In this document: piece by piece, positions 44,901-56,585 of the stretch
How the letters are laid out: the number at the start of each line of letters is the position of its first letter
How positions within the stretch are numbered: the stretch's first letter is position 1
Source of the DNA: Helianthus annuus
Taxonomy: Eukaryota > Streptophyta > Magnoliopsida > Asterales > Asteraceae
Direction of reading: 5' to 3'
Length of the DNA: 64,000 bases
Assembly (NCBI RefSeq): GCF_002127325.2
Contig: NC_035436.2
Location: forward strand, 88,350,764 to 88,414,763
Translations under genes and position numbers: made by a program
The notes under the pieces: generated by a model
Told to the model about the DNA's origin: nothing
Databases searched by the model: none
The model's input: the letters and a program-made list of their open reading frames with translations, nothing else

Positions 44901-45734
44901 CGGACCGCATCCAGAGTGAGGGACAAAGAAATGTCAGCTACAGATCTAAAGGTCGCTGGCCGAGAGGCCTTTACGCTTGCCTTTATTTCGGGGGCTAAAC
45001 CACCGATAAAACGAGCTATTCTCTTTGGCTCCGGGGTTACCAAGTACGGAACCAACCGGGACATCGTATTGAAGCTCGTGAGGTAAGCTTGACAGTCAAG
45101 GTTCATCATAACCAATGACAGGAAGTCAGTCTCTATTTTCAACCTCATGTTGAGGGCAGTAATTCTCCTTGATGAGAGAAATGAATTCCTCCCATGTCAT
45201 GCTGTATAGAACAGCCTTTCCCGAGGCCTGTACCAAAGACCTCCACCAAGCCAGGGCCTCGCCCTTGAATGATTGTGAAACAAACTTTACCACATCTTTC
45301 TCCGCGCACCCACTGATGTCCACCACGGTGTCCATCTCGTCTAGCCACGTCATACAATCAACCGCGCCCTTTTCCCCGGTGAAATCTCGGGGTTTACAAG
45401 ATACAAAATACTTGTAGGTACAGCCCCTGGAGCGATATGCGTCAGTATACACTCTTTCTGGACGGACACTGTTTTCATTGGATGAGTGATTGTCATCGTC
45501 CTTTTTGGGCTTAGATGGTGGTTTGCTGTGAGATTTTGAGTGGGTTTTCGGCTTTGAGTGTGGTTTGGATATGGTCCTGCTCCGGGATTTAGTATACTCC
45601 TCGTATTGTCGGTCCAGGGCTGCCTTAACAGCATTGTCGACAAGAGCTTTTAATTCAGCGCCCGTCAAATGAACCTGGGCGTTATCGTATTCGTCTTCTT
45701 TCGAATGACTATTCTCCCCACTTGGATCAGCCAT
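41987..45734 (-). pseudogene. Gypsy B gag-pol
   Basis: Gag starts at ATG 45734 (MADPSGENSHS), has YFVSCKPRDFTGEKGAVDCM and GEALAWWRSLVQASG, and slips frame near 45140. The following 1,050-codon frame holds the rest of Gag with zinc-binding [12 protein letters not shown] and [14 protein letters not shown], protease ([13 protein letters not shown]), reverse transcriptase ([34 protein letters not shown]), RNase H ([25 protein letters not shown]) and integrase with its HHCC zone ([12 protein letters not shown] to CLTCAQVK), [10 protein letters not shown] and [11 protein letters not shown]. The reverse transcriptase active motif is FINDILIY (43415-43426) instead of the family's F-I-D-D: the first catalytic Asp is Asn, so the enzyme is predicted inactive even apart from the frameshifts. 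Confidence 0.92.
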
Positions 45735-46772
45735 GGTAACTTGAATCTGCTACAGAAGATAACGAAAAATTTTATTTAGGAGTTTATTATGGAATTGTCT
45801 TTTATGGCAATTCATTAACCATGGTAAACAAAGACCATATCTGGTTAATTTGTTACTCACTTTTTATTTAGGATTTGAATATAACTTATCCTAATTACAA
45901 ACAATATTGTTATTGGCACAAATAGCCTAGTCACGAGGACATTATTATAATATTAGCCGGGATTACAGAGAATCAAGGCATGAAGGTTCGAACCGTAGTC
46001 CTTTCACCCTTTCTGACAGGGAGTCATAGACTACCACTAACTTTGTCTTATATGACAATAAGTATGGCCCGTAGGCACTACATCACTAATGGATGTTTAA
46101 TAAGTTTGGCCCGTAGGCACTACATCACTAATGGATGTTTATAAGTTTGGCCCGTAGGCACTACATCACTAATGGATGTTTAATAAATGATTATCTTTAT
46201 TGACGATTTAACCCATGATTTATAAATCATTAAGTTGGGCTTTGGAATCCTTAAAAGGATTCTTATATAAGAATGACGCGTGCGATTTTTAACGAATCAC
46301 ATCTGCCATGAACGTTAACATGATTACAGAGATTAACTTGGAATCTGAATCTTTTAATCAGGTCTTACCATCTTGGCCGGATCTCATAAAGACACCTGGC
46401 TAGGTTTCACTCTTAAGATTCTTTATTTAGGCAGATTTAAATTCAAAAGGAATGATTTTTGATTTATTTCATATATAATAACAAAATTGAAATTCATAAC
46501 ATAACATTCCATAAATTTTAAATATGATTACACGCTGCCCTAAATGGGACTTTTTAAATAAATAAATACCTACACAGAGGTTTATAGAAAAACAAGTCCA
46601 CGCAGGGACCAATACAAGATAGATGTCCGCGCAGGGACTAAAAGATAAGTCCACGTAGGGACTGAAATACGATAAATGTCCACGCAGGGACTAAATTGTA
46701 ATAGTAATACAACAATACATAAGGAGACTAATGATCTCGTTTCTTCCTCCCTTTTAGCAGGTTTGCTAGGCC
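45735..46772 (-). other. Gypsy B spacer between ORF1 and gag, with minisatellites
   Basis: Noncoding. Three units of about 41 bp starting GGCCCGTAGGCACTACATC lie at 46066-46190 (starts 46066, 46108, 46149). Four units containing GTCC(A/G)CG(C/T)AGGGAC lie at 46596-46695 (starts 46596, 46625, 46649, 46678). Confidence 0.75.
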
Positions 46773-47948
46773 CTAGAGAAATCCAAGATTACTCTTTCGT
46801 TCTTGTTCGAAGTCTCGTTCCACACGGTTTAGACGGTGGAGTATTTCTTCTTGCTCCGGTGGAGAAAAACGTGGCTGCTGCGACGGTTGCTGAACCTGAG
46901 GTCTAGGAGGTATTGGATACCCATGAGCTGAGTAATCTGGTCTCCAAGAGGTTCCATGAAGCGCATTATAATTAGCCGCTACTACATATGGATCGGCATC
47001 ATAGTTATAGTTGTAGTGCGTGTGAGTCAGCTGCTCAAACGGATTGTACATTGTGGAAGCGCCGTACGCTGGTATCGGATTGTCATATCCGAATGGTGGC
47101 GGAGGTGGTGCAACTGGTGCAGAATTCACCTCTGCAGGGTGACCAGAAGGTGCCCCTAGTTGTGGTTCTTCTTCAGGCACTGACGGAAAGTGACTAGCAC
47201 TCGAGTGGCGAGGGGTGCTGAAATGGAATTCCCCTCCTCGGGTGGACATCCGCGCGCCTGATCTTCTACGCCTTGGCGGATCTGGAATTACTGGTTGAAC
47301 CGGTGGCGGTGGTGGTGGCATGACTGCCACGAACCGCAAATCCTCAGAAGGATCCTGTTGTTGCTGTTGATCGTGAGGTGAGAAATGTTGCGATGGTGTG
47401 AAGTACCAATTACATTGGTCAAACCTCGCCTGGTAGCTGTCGGGACCTTGATAGGGTATTCCATGGAAGGATGACCCATCCGAGATCTCGATTGGATGAT
47501 TGGGAGTACCCCGTGCAGGCTCGACGGGATCTGTATCCTAGTCCATATCCACTGCATTATCTTTAGAAAAGTGATCCTCTGGTATTAGAGGGTTATACCC
47601 TATTGGCTCTTGGACATAATCCGCCGGGTTAACCTGTCCTACGAAGAAAGGTGAAGGATCGCCATGAGAACGGTGCGAAGCAGATCGCTGGAGAGGTATA
47701 AAGGATGGTTGAGGGTTATTGGGATTGTTTTCTGAATCTGGTCCAAACGAATGACGGTATGAGGGTGTTGAGCTATGCGAGGTAGAATGTCTCGCAGGTT
47801 CAAAGAGGTTTCTTCTTCGTCTCTGTGGTTCCTCACTTCTTGTACTTGAAGGAGCTCGCATGTTAGAAGGTCCAGCCTCGTGATCATTATGAGTAATGAT
47901 CGTTCCTTTGCCTCTTCCTCCTCTTCCTCGTCTGATTGCAGGTGGCAT
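46773..47948 (-). pseudogene. Gypsy B extra ORF between primer site and gag
   Basis: ATG at 47948 opens MPPAIRRGRGGRGKGTI, a basic Arg/Gly start, followed by Ser/Pro-rich, disordered sequence. A TAG at about 47536-47538 and a Pro-rich, Tyr-rich C-terminal section (APPPPPFGYDNPIPAYG, HTHYNYNYDADPYVV) follow. The end, EEILHRLNRVERDFEQERK, looks helical. No enzyme or zinc motif. Total about 390 codons. Low-complexity leading ORFs occur in Tekay-like elements of this type; Gypsy A has a different one at 54883. I cannot assign a function; nucleic-acid binding through the Arg/Gly start is a guess. Confidence 0.65.
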
Positions 47949-48103
47949 ATTTCCTGCTTTCAAAACTTTAAATAACAATAAACAATAAAAAGACAAACTG
48001 GAATAACAATTCGAATTTGTCCTATATTCTTGTCTAGACTCAAGTATGTGCAATTGTGTAACTGAGATTAAACACAAAGGCTAGTGTTTAATTCACTCAG
48101 TGT

Positions 48104-48120
48104 TGGCTCTGATACCAACC
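48104..48120 (-). other. Primer binding site of Gypsy B
   Basis: Minus strand GGTTGGTATCAGAGCC directly adjoining the LTR, initiator-Met type. Confidence 0.9.
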
Positions 48121-51100
48121 TGTCACACCCCGGTTTCCACGTGTCTCACCAGTGGGCCCGGTGGGGGATTATCGTGACGTAGTTGGCAACAATATAGTCA
48201 AACCACACAATATATGAATGCACAGCGGAAGCATAAAGATAAATATATTTCAACTTTATTTGTAATATCAAAGTATCACCATTGTTGAAATAAAATCCAC
48301 AGGGGATCAGTAATAATAATAAAAGTATTGTTCAACAGACGAAGGCATCCTTAAGCTTGTGAGACTCTTTAAGATGCTAAGGAGACATAGCCAGCCAATT
48401 ACGTTTAGTACCTGCATTTAATCTTTTTGGGAAAATACGTCAGTTTACACTGGTAAATACATTCAACCGACACTTTTGAAAAATGTTTATTAAAATTCAT
48501 TTGAATGCACAAGGCACAAATTCTTTTATAACTTGGGAGAATTATTTAATATTATAATCTTGTGAACGAATTACATGTCCTTATGCGTTCAGTAGCCCGG
48601 ATCAAGTCCAGGTTAAAGATCAATAGACACACCACAGCGATCTATTTATGCACTGACGAGTGTACGCCTACACTCCGCGCTTAGGTCGTGGCCATTTCGT
48701 AAAATGATGCCAGGGATATCCGGGACACGGTCATTAACCCCCCAAAGGCTTTTAAGTAACAAGACTGTTTAAACGAGCCGATCAAATTTATTCAATTACC
48801 CACTTAACTGTGGAGAATTTGATGCCCGATCAAGCGGTATGCTATATACCATAACCCAAGCCCGTATAACGGAAAATAAGTTAAAAGTATTTACCTTTGC
48901 AAGTATAACTACTTAATTGAATAAATTGCAGATAGCATTTACTGGTCCTCCTAATCTGGAATGAAGGTTTTACAATAACCTATTAGAATCCTAATGGGTC
49001 TTTAACTAAGCTTAAGCTTAGACCGGCTAGTTTCAAAGATACGGTTCGTACGCACGATTAAGCGAAGACCGGATAGAATGTGATTTAGACCCGAAAAGTT
49101 CGAAGACTTGTTTAATATGGGTTTATTATTCACATTCTGGATTTTGAGGTAAAACCGTTAAGGTTTGACCCGTCTCGGCTAATTTATGTAAACTTGTTAC
49201 ATAACCCGAACCGTACGCGTAATAAGCGTGACGGGTATTCATGAGAGCTATAGACAGGTCTCCTAGGTTAATTATGCCTCAAATATGTTGTCACATCAGT
49301 AAGATGCCTTTCATTATGCCCGAAACGTGTTTAAACACAAACTAGGCCCCGTAGGGGTATTTTGGTAATTTCACATAAGCCAAAAAGCTCAAAACTGGAG
49401 TCTGAGTTTATCAACATTTGCTTACTGTTAAAATATTGAAATTTGCCTCTTATATCATTAGGTATCAACCCGGGTATGTCCAATATAATTTTGTTACATA
49501 CTTTGCGTTAAAAACGCTTAATAAGGCGATTAAAGGCCATTTCCGGGTTCGATACTTAAATTTGATATTTTTATATTTCCAGAAGGCTTAAAATAATCTA
49601 TTTATCATATGTGATTAGTAGCAAAAGGTTTGAAGTTGTTTAGATATGTAAAACTCATTTTATGGTCCGTAAGGGCAAAACCGACAATTACCGGATTAAG
49701 CCTACGACTACTAGTTATGCTCAATCTAAAATTAATTAAAAATATTTAAAAATCCCAAAATAATATATTACATCAGTGGGTATTAAGTTTGATACCAAAA
49801 AGTAGGCTTAACTAGGTTATACGCTAATTACGCCATTTTATTAACATAAAGCATTTATTTTGCGATAATGAGCATAACTCCTAATCTACAATTCAAATTG
49901 ATGTCAAACTTTGCATACACGTTTATATATCAGTAATTAAAGTTTCTACTCTTTTACATTTTCAAAAGTCACGTTTTAAGGCAACAAGGGCATAATGGTC
50001 AACATATGGGTAATTAACGGAATCATGCATATTAATTGGATAACTCATGATCCGAGGTGTATAGTCACAGAGGGTTATACTAGCATGTAATCTGGTCCAA
50101 ATAAGGCTCTACGGTATTTTTGAAACATACCATAACGGGTCAGAACTGAAAGTCCAAGTGAAAGTCAAACTATGTGACTTTCGGTTCCGAACCGGGTCCT
50201 TATAGTAAATTGTCGAGCTGAACATGTTTAGACATGTCCTTACACTAATTACCAAGTTATATTAATGATAAAGCAGGTTATAAGTGTTCTACATTGTTAA
50301 TCTTGCATAAATCACATTTTAAACTTTCTGTTGACTTTTTAAGTACACGTTTGACTCGACTTTTGACCTAGTTAGAGTGGTGATCAGGGGGAACCCTTTT
50401 AAGGGGTTTATTACCCACATAAATATCAACTTATAACTACTTTTAGTTCGAGATATGACTGAGCCATTGTTGACTAATCTCGAAGTCAAACCGTAATTAC
50501 GACGGTTTGATTTTTAGCTAAATAACTAAGCTAAACTCAATTTAGAAAGGATTAGAACACTTACTGAAGTCCTAAGCTTTATTAGGGAACACTTGAGAGG
50601 AAGTTGAGCTCCAGAAGTGGTCCTCAAATGCAGATGAAGGTGTGAGGGAACTTGTTGCACAATGTGGCCTTTCATAGGCAATGAAGATCATTAAGATCAT
50701 CACAACAAGGTCTACAAGGGCTCCTTGATGATCAACAATTGTCCCTTAGTGCTAGGAGATGATTAGGGGTCGCCCATATCTTTGGAAAATCTTTACATTA
50801 ATGTTTTACCGTTTTAAACAGCCAACAGCCAACTTTCTGTCGCTGGGCGTCGCTTACGGACCGTATGGCATGGCCCTTGCGGTCCGTAAGCCTATGGCGG
50901 AAACATTTTCACCCTTTCACCCCCTTACGGTCCGTAAGGCTGGACCCTTACGGTCCGTAAGCGCTTAACAGAGGCAAAAGAATTAACCTTTCAAGGTTTG
51001 AATGGTCAACTTGCAATACTTGATTTTTGGGTATGGGAAATGTCAGTATGAGGCCCTTTTTAACCCATGCTTGGTCAGTTAACATTATGCATTATGGGTT

Positions 51101-51399
51101 TGCACAAGGATGGGTTTATAAATAATCATTTGAATTGTATTATTTTCTTAGGATTTAGATTAGTAACTTGGATCCTTTTGATTATTAGTAATTACCGGAT
51201 TAAGATATATTAGATGCTTATAAATTTTGCTTAGGGTCTCGGGATTTATAATGACGAAGTCGCTCAGAGGTATAAAATTAACATGTCGACATATTCGAAA
51301 ATCCTACCACATATCTTAATTAAATCCGGGTTTATATTATTTTTGTCGTATGCGACACGTGTCATTTATTTATTGGACACAAAATTTCGAGGTGTTACA
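48121..51399 (-). repeat. Gypsy B 5' LTR (3.28 kb)
   Basis: TGTCACACCC to GGTGTTACA, followed by CTTCG. CTTACGGTCCGTAAG-type palindromes are at 50852-50964. The TATA site is altered (CTATGAAAGG at 50670-50676). Confidence 0.93.
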
Positions 51400-51751
51400 C
51401 TTCGGCAGCAGTTCGGTACCGGAAACAAGACGTCACTATTGATTTCGCTCATCATAGACCTATATATAGTCATGGTATTTCGCTCATAGGACACATGTCC
51501 ACAAAAGCGAAATCACATATGTACATAAAAGCGAAATCACCTGTAATATTCTGATTTCCCACATAGTGACATCCTGATTTCCCACATAGTGACATCCTGA
51601 TTTCCCACATAGTGATATGTCCATATGTGTGAAATCAACTTTCTTGGGAAATCATCACTACAACTCTATATTCTCGTACAATGTGCCCTGATCTAACATT
51701 CTAAGACTAAGACTCGATACAAGACGAAGTCGACAGATGTATGCACCAACA
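51400..51751 (-). repeat. Copia 2 LTR fragment, duplicated copy
   Basis: Same sequence as 38540-38890 including the CACCAACA end and the following ATAAA (51752-51756). Its presence here shows duplication after both Copia 2 and Gypsy B had inserted. Confidence 0.93.
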
Positions 51752-51756
51752 ATAAA

Positions 51757-52800
51757 TGTGAGAATACTTGCATTTATATATGAATGATTGGATGATCATG
51801 GATGATATATTTTGTGTTTTGTAAGAGTGCATGTATAATGATGATGATGTTGTATGAGTGCATTAGATGCACATACATGAACATGCATGATGATATGTAA
51901 TCATGAAATGATGATTTAAACATGACTTGATAAAAATAATTTTTCTCAGCTTATAAACACTAAAATATGAATATTTTGAATTGTTAAATGATATAAAACT
52001 TTGTCATAAAGTTTTCTAGTCTTGCATGTTGTACTTGGTGCTTTAGAAGTTATAAAATACATGAAATCGCATGATTTATGTGACTTACACAAAAACTGCA
52101 TTAATCTGATTATAACCATCATTTTAATCATTAAATAACATGTATTGTGTTAAAATATCAAGTCATTTTGAGTTGGGATGGTTATAGTAACGTTTAACGC
52201 AAAACTATGCGGTAAAACGATCAAAAATCGGCTTTTCGAACAATTTTTATGAAACTGATTTAGATCAGTAAGTAAACTGATATTTTAGTTTAAAAATAAG
52301 TATTTTAACTAATTTTAAGTTTAGTTGGTGTTTGGTTGGTCATACGTGACTTCCGACGCCCGAAAACGTTAACGAATCACTAAAATACACGTTTTACAAT
52401 GAACACTAGTATGGGTTATTTTTGAGTGAACCTTATGTGTTAAAATGTGTTATGTGATTTAAGTATTTGAAAATGATAATATGTTAACTGTTGACATGAT
52501 AGCGGGGAATTTAGACTATGCATGTACACTTGTGTGTTTAGAACGGTAGAATTGGTAAAATCGCGTTAAATGTGTAACTTAATTGCCGAGCATGAAAATT
52601 GATACATATGATTTATTTTTTGTATGCATGCCTTAAAATTGACAAAATAAATAAGTTAACAAGATTTGGCGTGTTAAAATGTTTACGTTTATGTGTATAT
52701 ATATTACGATGCGCAAATCGTAGATATATTACGTATAAACGGGCGTGCTAACGGATTTTCATGATAACGGTCACCAATAAAATCGTTCAAGTCGTAAAAT

Positions 52801-52849
<49 letters not shown>

Positions 52850-53262
52850 AGGGACTCATAGGGGGCTGCTAGAATGAGAACCACCTCGAGTTGTAAGAAC
52901 CGCGAGAACTACACCCCACGGGTGGGCGTTCACCATGATTTTTTTTTTTTACAACTAGATGTGTGTATTATAAACACAGCCGTAAAAAAAAAAAAATTTA
53001 AACGCCGCGGCCGAGGGGGTAGTTTTTTACACCACAAGTTTGGTGTTTTTAATTTTTTTTCTTTTTTCTTTTTTTTCACCAAACTTGTGGTGTAAAAAAC
53101 TACCCCCTCGGCCGCGGCGTTTAATTTTTTTTTTACGGCTTTGTTTATAATACACACATCTAGTTGTAAAAAAAAAATCATGGTGAACGCCCACCCGGGG
53201 GGTGTAGTTCTCGCGGTTCTTACAACTCGGGGTGGTTTTCATTCTAGCGGCTCCCGGGACTC

Positions 53263-53332
<70 letters not shown>

Positions 53333-54627
53333 TAACGTGCCATCATAATCTAAAACGATAACTTTTTTGAGAAAATCTCAAAGTTATGTGAAAATTCTAA
53401 GAAACGGAGAAACTTAGGATTTTTGTGATATATTGATTTATAAATCATTCCTACATATAATAGGATGTGTAGAAATCAATCTGTGGGATTGCGCTATTTA
53501 AAAATACGCACCCAAAGGTGAGTGTCACTAAACCCCCTCTTTTTACTGTTTTGTATATGTTTTGGGGGAAGAACACGTCTAAAAGGGTTTAATAATGTTT
53601 TTGGAATAAAACATACCTTTTGATATAAATTATATATTTTCATGGAAAATATATGGATTTGATAAATATATATGTTTCGGGGAGAAACGGTTTTGGTGAA
53701 AATATATTTCAGGGAGAAACAATTTTGGTGAATATATATGTTTCGGGATGAAACGGGGATTTGTTACGGTGTTTCAGAGACCGTGTAGTTGGGATGAATT
53801 TACTTGGTCCCAGGGATTTCAGTAAATTCGTACAATGGTTTATATATATATATTGTACGTGAGGCAGGCATCATAGATGGCCTTGATATGGGCCATGCGC
53901 AAGTGATGTCGTTTAATCATTTAAGTATTGCACGCGAGGAATTGTTGGAAGATCTATCGGGTTGACAACCCCGTCGTGACTGGCCGCTCCGTGTCAAGTC
54001 AAACGACGAATTGATGTCTGTTCATTGTCTAGCATTATTATACCTTCATTGTTAATATATATTTTGTAATGTCTAGCTAACTTATGAGTCCAAACATTTG
54101 ATGCTATAAATTTAATATGTAAACTTGGGAAGATGCTTTGTTCGAAGGTTTCTGGGAAACGCTTGCGACGGCTGACCCTTGGATTTTTATTAAGGAAATA
54201 AACTGACTTTCATAAATTATATGGATGTTTTTAAATAAACACATAATTGGAAAGCTTTTTCCTTGGATCAAACTATTTAAATTTGGATATATGAACTCAC
54301 CTTCCTTTGTGTTGACACTTGATTTTAACGTGTTCTTCAGGTACTTGAGTTCGGCTTCGGGAATTATGGCATATCTTGTGTTTGTTGATGCATGTTTGGT
54401 TACTTAATGTGTTGGACAAACTTTTAAAACAATTTGGGACAAATGTAATAAGATCCGTGAGGATCAAAACAGCTTAACTATGTCATGTTTTGAAACTTTA
54501 TGTTTAAAACTTATGTTTTAATTAAGTTAATATGTCCAACAATTAAATGTATCGTCAACAAGATATTAATGGGCACCAACTTTCGTCACCACTACGTTTT
54601 ACGCTGTGACGTTTTTGGGGTGTGACA
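51757..54627 (+). mobile_element. Gypsy A LTR, right part, complete
   Basis: Continues the LTR begun at 11284 and ends GTTTTTGGGGTGTGACA at 54627, immediately before a primer site. TA tracts and a MITE interrupt it at about 52804-53331. Confidence 0.87.
52860..53255. mobile_element. Near-perfect palindromic MITE (396 bp)
   Basis: Two arms of about 185 bases pair across a centre near 53060. The ends read AGGGGGCTGCTAGAATGAG and, inverted, GGGAGCCGCTAGAATGA. GGGACTCAT flanks it on both sides (52851-52859, 53256-53264), a 9-bp direct repeat fitting Mutator-like insertion. It is absent from R1. The arms contain GCGAGAAC and AACGCC words that recall the ends of the 904-4748 element. Confidence 0.8.
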
Positions 54628-54631
54628 GAAG

Positions 54632-54645
54632 TTGGTATCAGAGCC
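54632..54645 (+). other. Primer binding site of Gypsy A
   Basis: TTGGTATCAGAGCC four bases after the LTR end, initiator-Met type. Confidence 0.92.
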
Positions 54646-54882
54646 AATGGTTGTTAGCGAACTAGATGTTTTCGGGGAAAACTCTAGACATCAATAGAAG
54701 AATTTTGAGATTTAAGTCCAAAATTCGCGAAGCCAAAATTTTCAAATAAACATGGAAAATTTTATCATGTATGAAGACCATTGCGTGTTTATGTGCATAC
54801 GTGATTTTCTATTAATTTGGTCCTTATGTGTTCTTATTTATTTGATCACACACTTACTTGTACTATTATATATGTGTCACAG

Positions 54883-55131
54883 ATGTCGCACGAGCACGAG
54901 GTCATCGAGATCCATGACTCAGGTAGCGAGCCAGATTTTGAGAATTCACCCAGATCCATTCTACCAGAGATACCTATCACGACTCCACAGATGGTTGGTA
55001 TGGCCGAGTTTGCTTTGACATTCCATGTCGATCCTGCTGCTTTTGCTAGCCAGGTAGACCCCCGATATGCTTTCACTAGCAACGGGTGGATATACGATGA
55101 CAATGATGTTTCTCCCTCGTTTCATGAGACG
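54883..55131 (+). pseudogene. Gypsy A first ORF, interrupted
   Basis: ATG at 54883 opens an 83-codon frame (MSHEHEVIEIHDSGSEPDF, later GMAEFALTFHVDP and YAFTSNGWIYDDND) ended by the Copia 3 insertion at 55132; the listed frame beyond that point is Copia 3 LTR. It is acidic and without a recognised domain. It occupies the same place, between primer site and gag, as the extra ORF of Gypsy B, though the two do not resemble each other. The remainder lies beyond the nested inserts, outside the window. The leader 54646-54882 is noncoding. Confidence 0.65.
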
Positions 55132-55598
55132 TGTAGGTGCAATATGTCTGTAGTTTCCGTCTGTATCGAGTCTATATTTTGTCCTGTATGTGTCTATGTA
55201 TAGTTTGTTACGTTATAACTAGGAGAAACGAGTCGGAAACGTAAGTTGTAATAGTGATCTGGTCGGATGGCATTGGGTCATCCGGACGGATGACCATCCA
55301 GACGGATGACCATCCGGACGGATGACCCTCCGACCGGATGACATTAGTCTCCCAGTTCAGCTTTGTCTATAAATAGGGACCTAGATGTTCACTTGTTAGG
55401 ACTTTTGGCAGTTTGTCTCTGTAGCGAAGCTCTGTCCAGACCTCACCGGAAACTTGTATTTTCAAAATCTTTGAATGAGAATGGATGCATTAATCGTTGA
55501 TTTCGTTGTTGATTCATCTTTGACATTGCATAGGGATTCCGCACCTCTGTAGTGATCGATCCGACCTGAGTTCTTCAGCAGAGAACCGACCCTCCACA
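55132..55598 (+). repeat. Copia 3 5' LTR (467 bp)
   Basis: TGTAGGTGCAATATG to CCCTCCACA. Between 55262 and 55352 it holds five variants of CATCCGGACGGATGACC just upstream of the TATA box. Confidence 0.9.
55368..55377 (+). promoter_or_regulatory. TATA box of Copia 3 LTR
   Basis: CTATAAATAG about 17 bases after the CGGATGAC repeat cluster. Confidence 0.65.
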
Positions 55599-55600
55599 AG

Positions 55601-55614
55601 TGGTATCAGAGCCC
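55601..55614 (+). other. Primer binding site of Copia 3
   Basis: TGGTATCAGAGCCC, two bases after the LTR. Confidence 0.9.
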
Positions 55615-56245
55615 AGGAGGTCGGATTCGGAGAGAATTTTAGCGATTTCACGAAGATCTTGACCGATTTCAGCAAATCTCACTGGAGATTTTGACCGATT
55701 CTTCCTCTATTCTTCTATTTCTATTTGTGTTCTACATTTCTTCACCTTAAACTGAGAAAAAAACAAAATTGACATAGAATTCACGGATAAAATGGACTAA
55801 AATTGATCTAATCTTGTTCGCAATCTGTTATAGCATAATCCTACAAATTTTCATGGCAAATTTCGAACTAAAACACGTCCAAACCGATCAAAAACATGAA
55901 CTTTGAACCAAACGTTGCTGACGTCACTCGTCCGATCGGATAGTCATTTGATCGATTGCACTTGTTATTGTTCATTCTTACCTGCTGACGTCATACTCAT
56001 CCGATCGGATTGTCATCTGACCGGATCAGTATTGTAGTGTTTGAAAAGTTAAAGATCAAATCAACGAACGACTATCCGATCGGATTGCCATCCGACCGGA
56101 GGGCCATTCGTCACTTGGCACTTTTGTCACCTAGTTCACTTTGGTCATCCGTCCGAACAGTCATTCGGATGAATGACCATCCGATGAACTGTTTGTGTTT
56201 GTGTTTTGAAATTTAACCAAGTTTGACTTTTCAGGTACGTTAATC
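55615..56245 (+). other. Copia 3 leader with CCGATCGGAT motifs
   Basis: Noncoding. Near-palindromic words such as CCGATCGGAT, CCGACCGGA and CATTCGGATGAATG recur between 55926 and 56195, before the gag ATG. Confidence 0.7.
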
Positions 56246-56585
56246 ATGGGAGACGAGTTCATGAATCCATTTGGTGATATCTTTGCCTGCAACACAGGAG
56301 ACACATCTTCCAACACGAACCCCAAAACTGCTACTAAGGCGATATCTGATTCGCTAATTGTCGATAACGCATACGGCACGTATAACAAACCTCCGAAGCT
56401 AATGGCGATAGAGGATTATAATCGCTGGGCAAAGCGGTTTGATGGGTGGTTTAGAGCGTTTGCCTGTGACAGTTGGAAATGTATGAAGAATGGTTACACT
56501 GGTTCGAGGGAAGACTATGTGAACTTAGTAGATAATGAGCAGGAAGAGTTTGTAGCCGAACAAAAGGCCATTGCCTTGCTACATC
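56246..56585 (+). pseudogene. Copia 3 gag, N-terminal part
   Basis: ATG at 56246 (MGDEFMNPFGD) opens 113 codons with the copia Gag signature NKPPKLMAIEDYNRWAKRF and EEFVAEQKAIALLH, comparable to the KPPKLM and VSILQQA regions of Copia 2b Gag. The frame is uninterrupted until Gypsy C enters within the segment that would read like ILQQAVKED in its relatives. Only the first tenth of a gag of the Copia 2 type is present. Confidence 0.85.

Larger units (their letters stand above)
41319..51399 (-). mobile_element. Gypsy B: 3'-truncated Ty3/gypsy retrotransposon
   Basis: On the minus strand: 5' LTR (51399-48121), primer site, a Pro-rich extra ORF (47948-46773), gag-pol (45734-41319), then truncation in the integrase C-terminal region. 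The 3' LTR and polypurine tract are missing. Long LTRs, initiator-Met priming, the gag wording EALAWWRSLVQASGK and pol motifs suggest Tekay/Del-like chromoviruses; the chromodomain that would confirm it is lost. The target duplication CTTCG is present at 51400-51404. Confidence 0.9.
48121..54592. repeat. Segmental duplication, copy R2
   Basis: Second copy of 35271-41252, shifted by 12,850 bases at its left end. It has the same Copia 2 fragment and ATAAA, plus a 396-bp palindromic MITE and longer TA tracts (about 52804-53331) absent from R1. At 54593 it continues into the true Gypsy A LTR end. Confidence 0.92.
55132..56585 (+). mobile_element. Copia 3: Ty1/copia element, 5' part
   Basis: LTR at 55132-55598, primer site at 55601, leader with CCGATCGGAT-type motifs and the start of gag, then cut by Gypsy C at 56586. 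The left target duplication would be AGACG (55127-55131); the right side is outside the window. The gag resembles Copia 2 and 2b Gag, so it is the same broad lineage, in the opposite orientation. Confidence 0.87.

Noticed and set aside
51283..51489. Paired frames conserved between R1 and R2 (38423-38629 and 51283-51489, 37899 and 50759, 40886 and 54225)
   Set aside because: Their conservation comes from the duplication itself; they cross LTR boundaries and are not genes.
52874..53335. MicroRNA precursor in the long palindrome
   Set aside because: The near-perfect 185-base arms are typical of a MITE and would give mixed siRNA; no miRNA-like imperfect short stem is seen.
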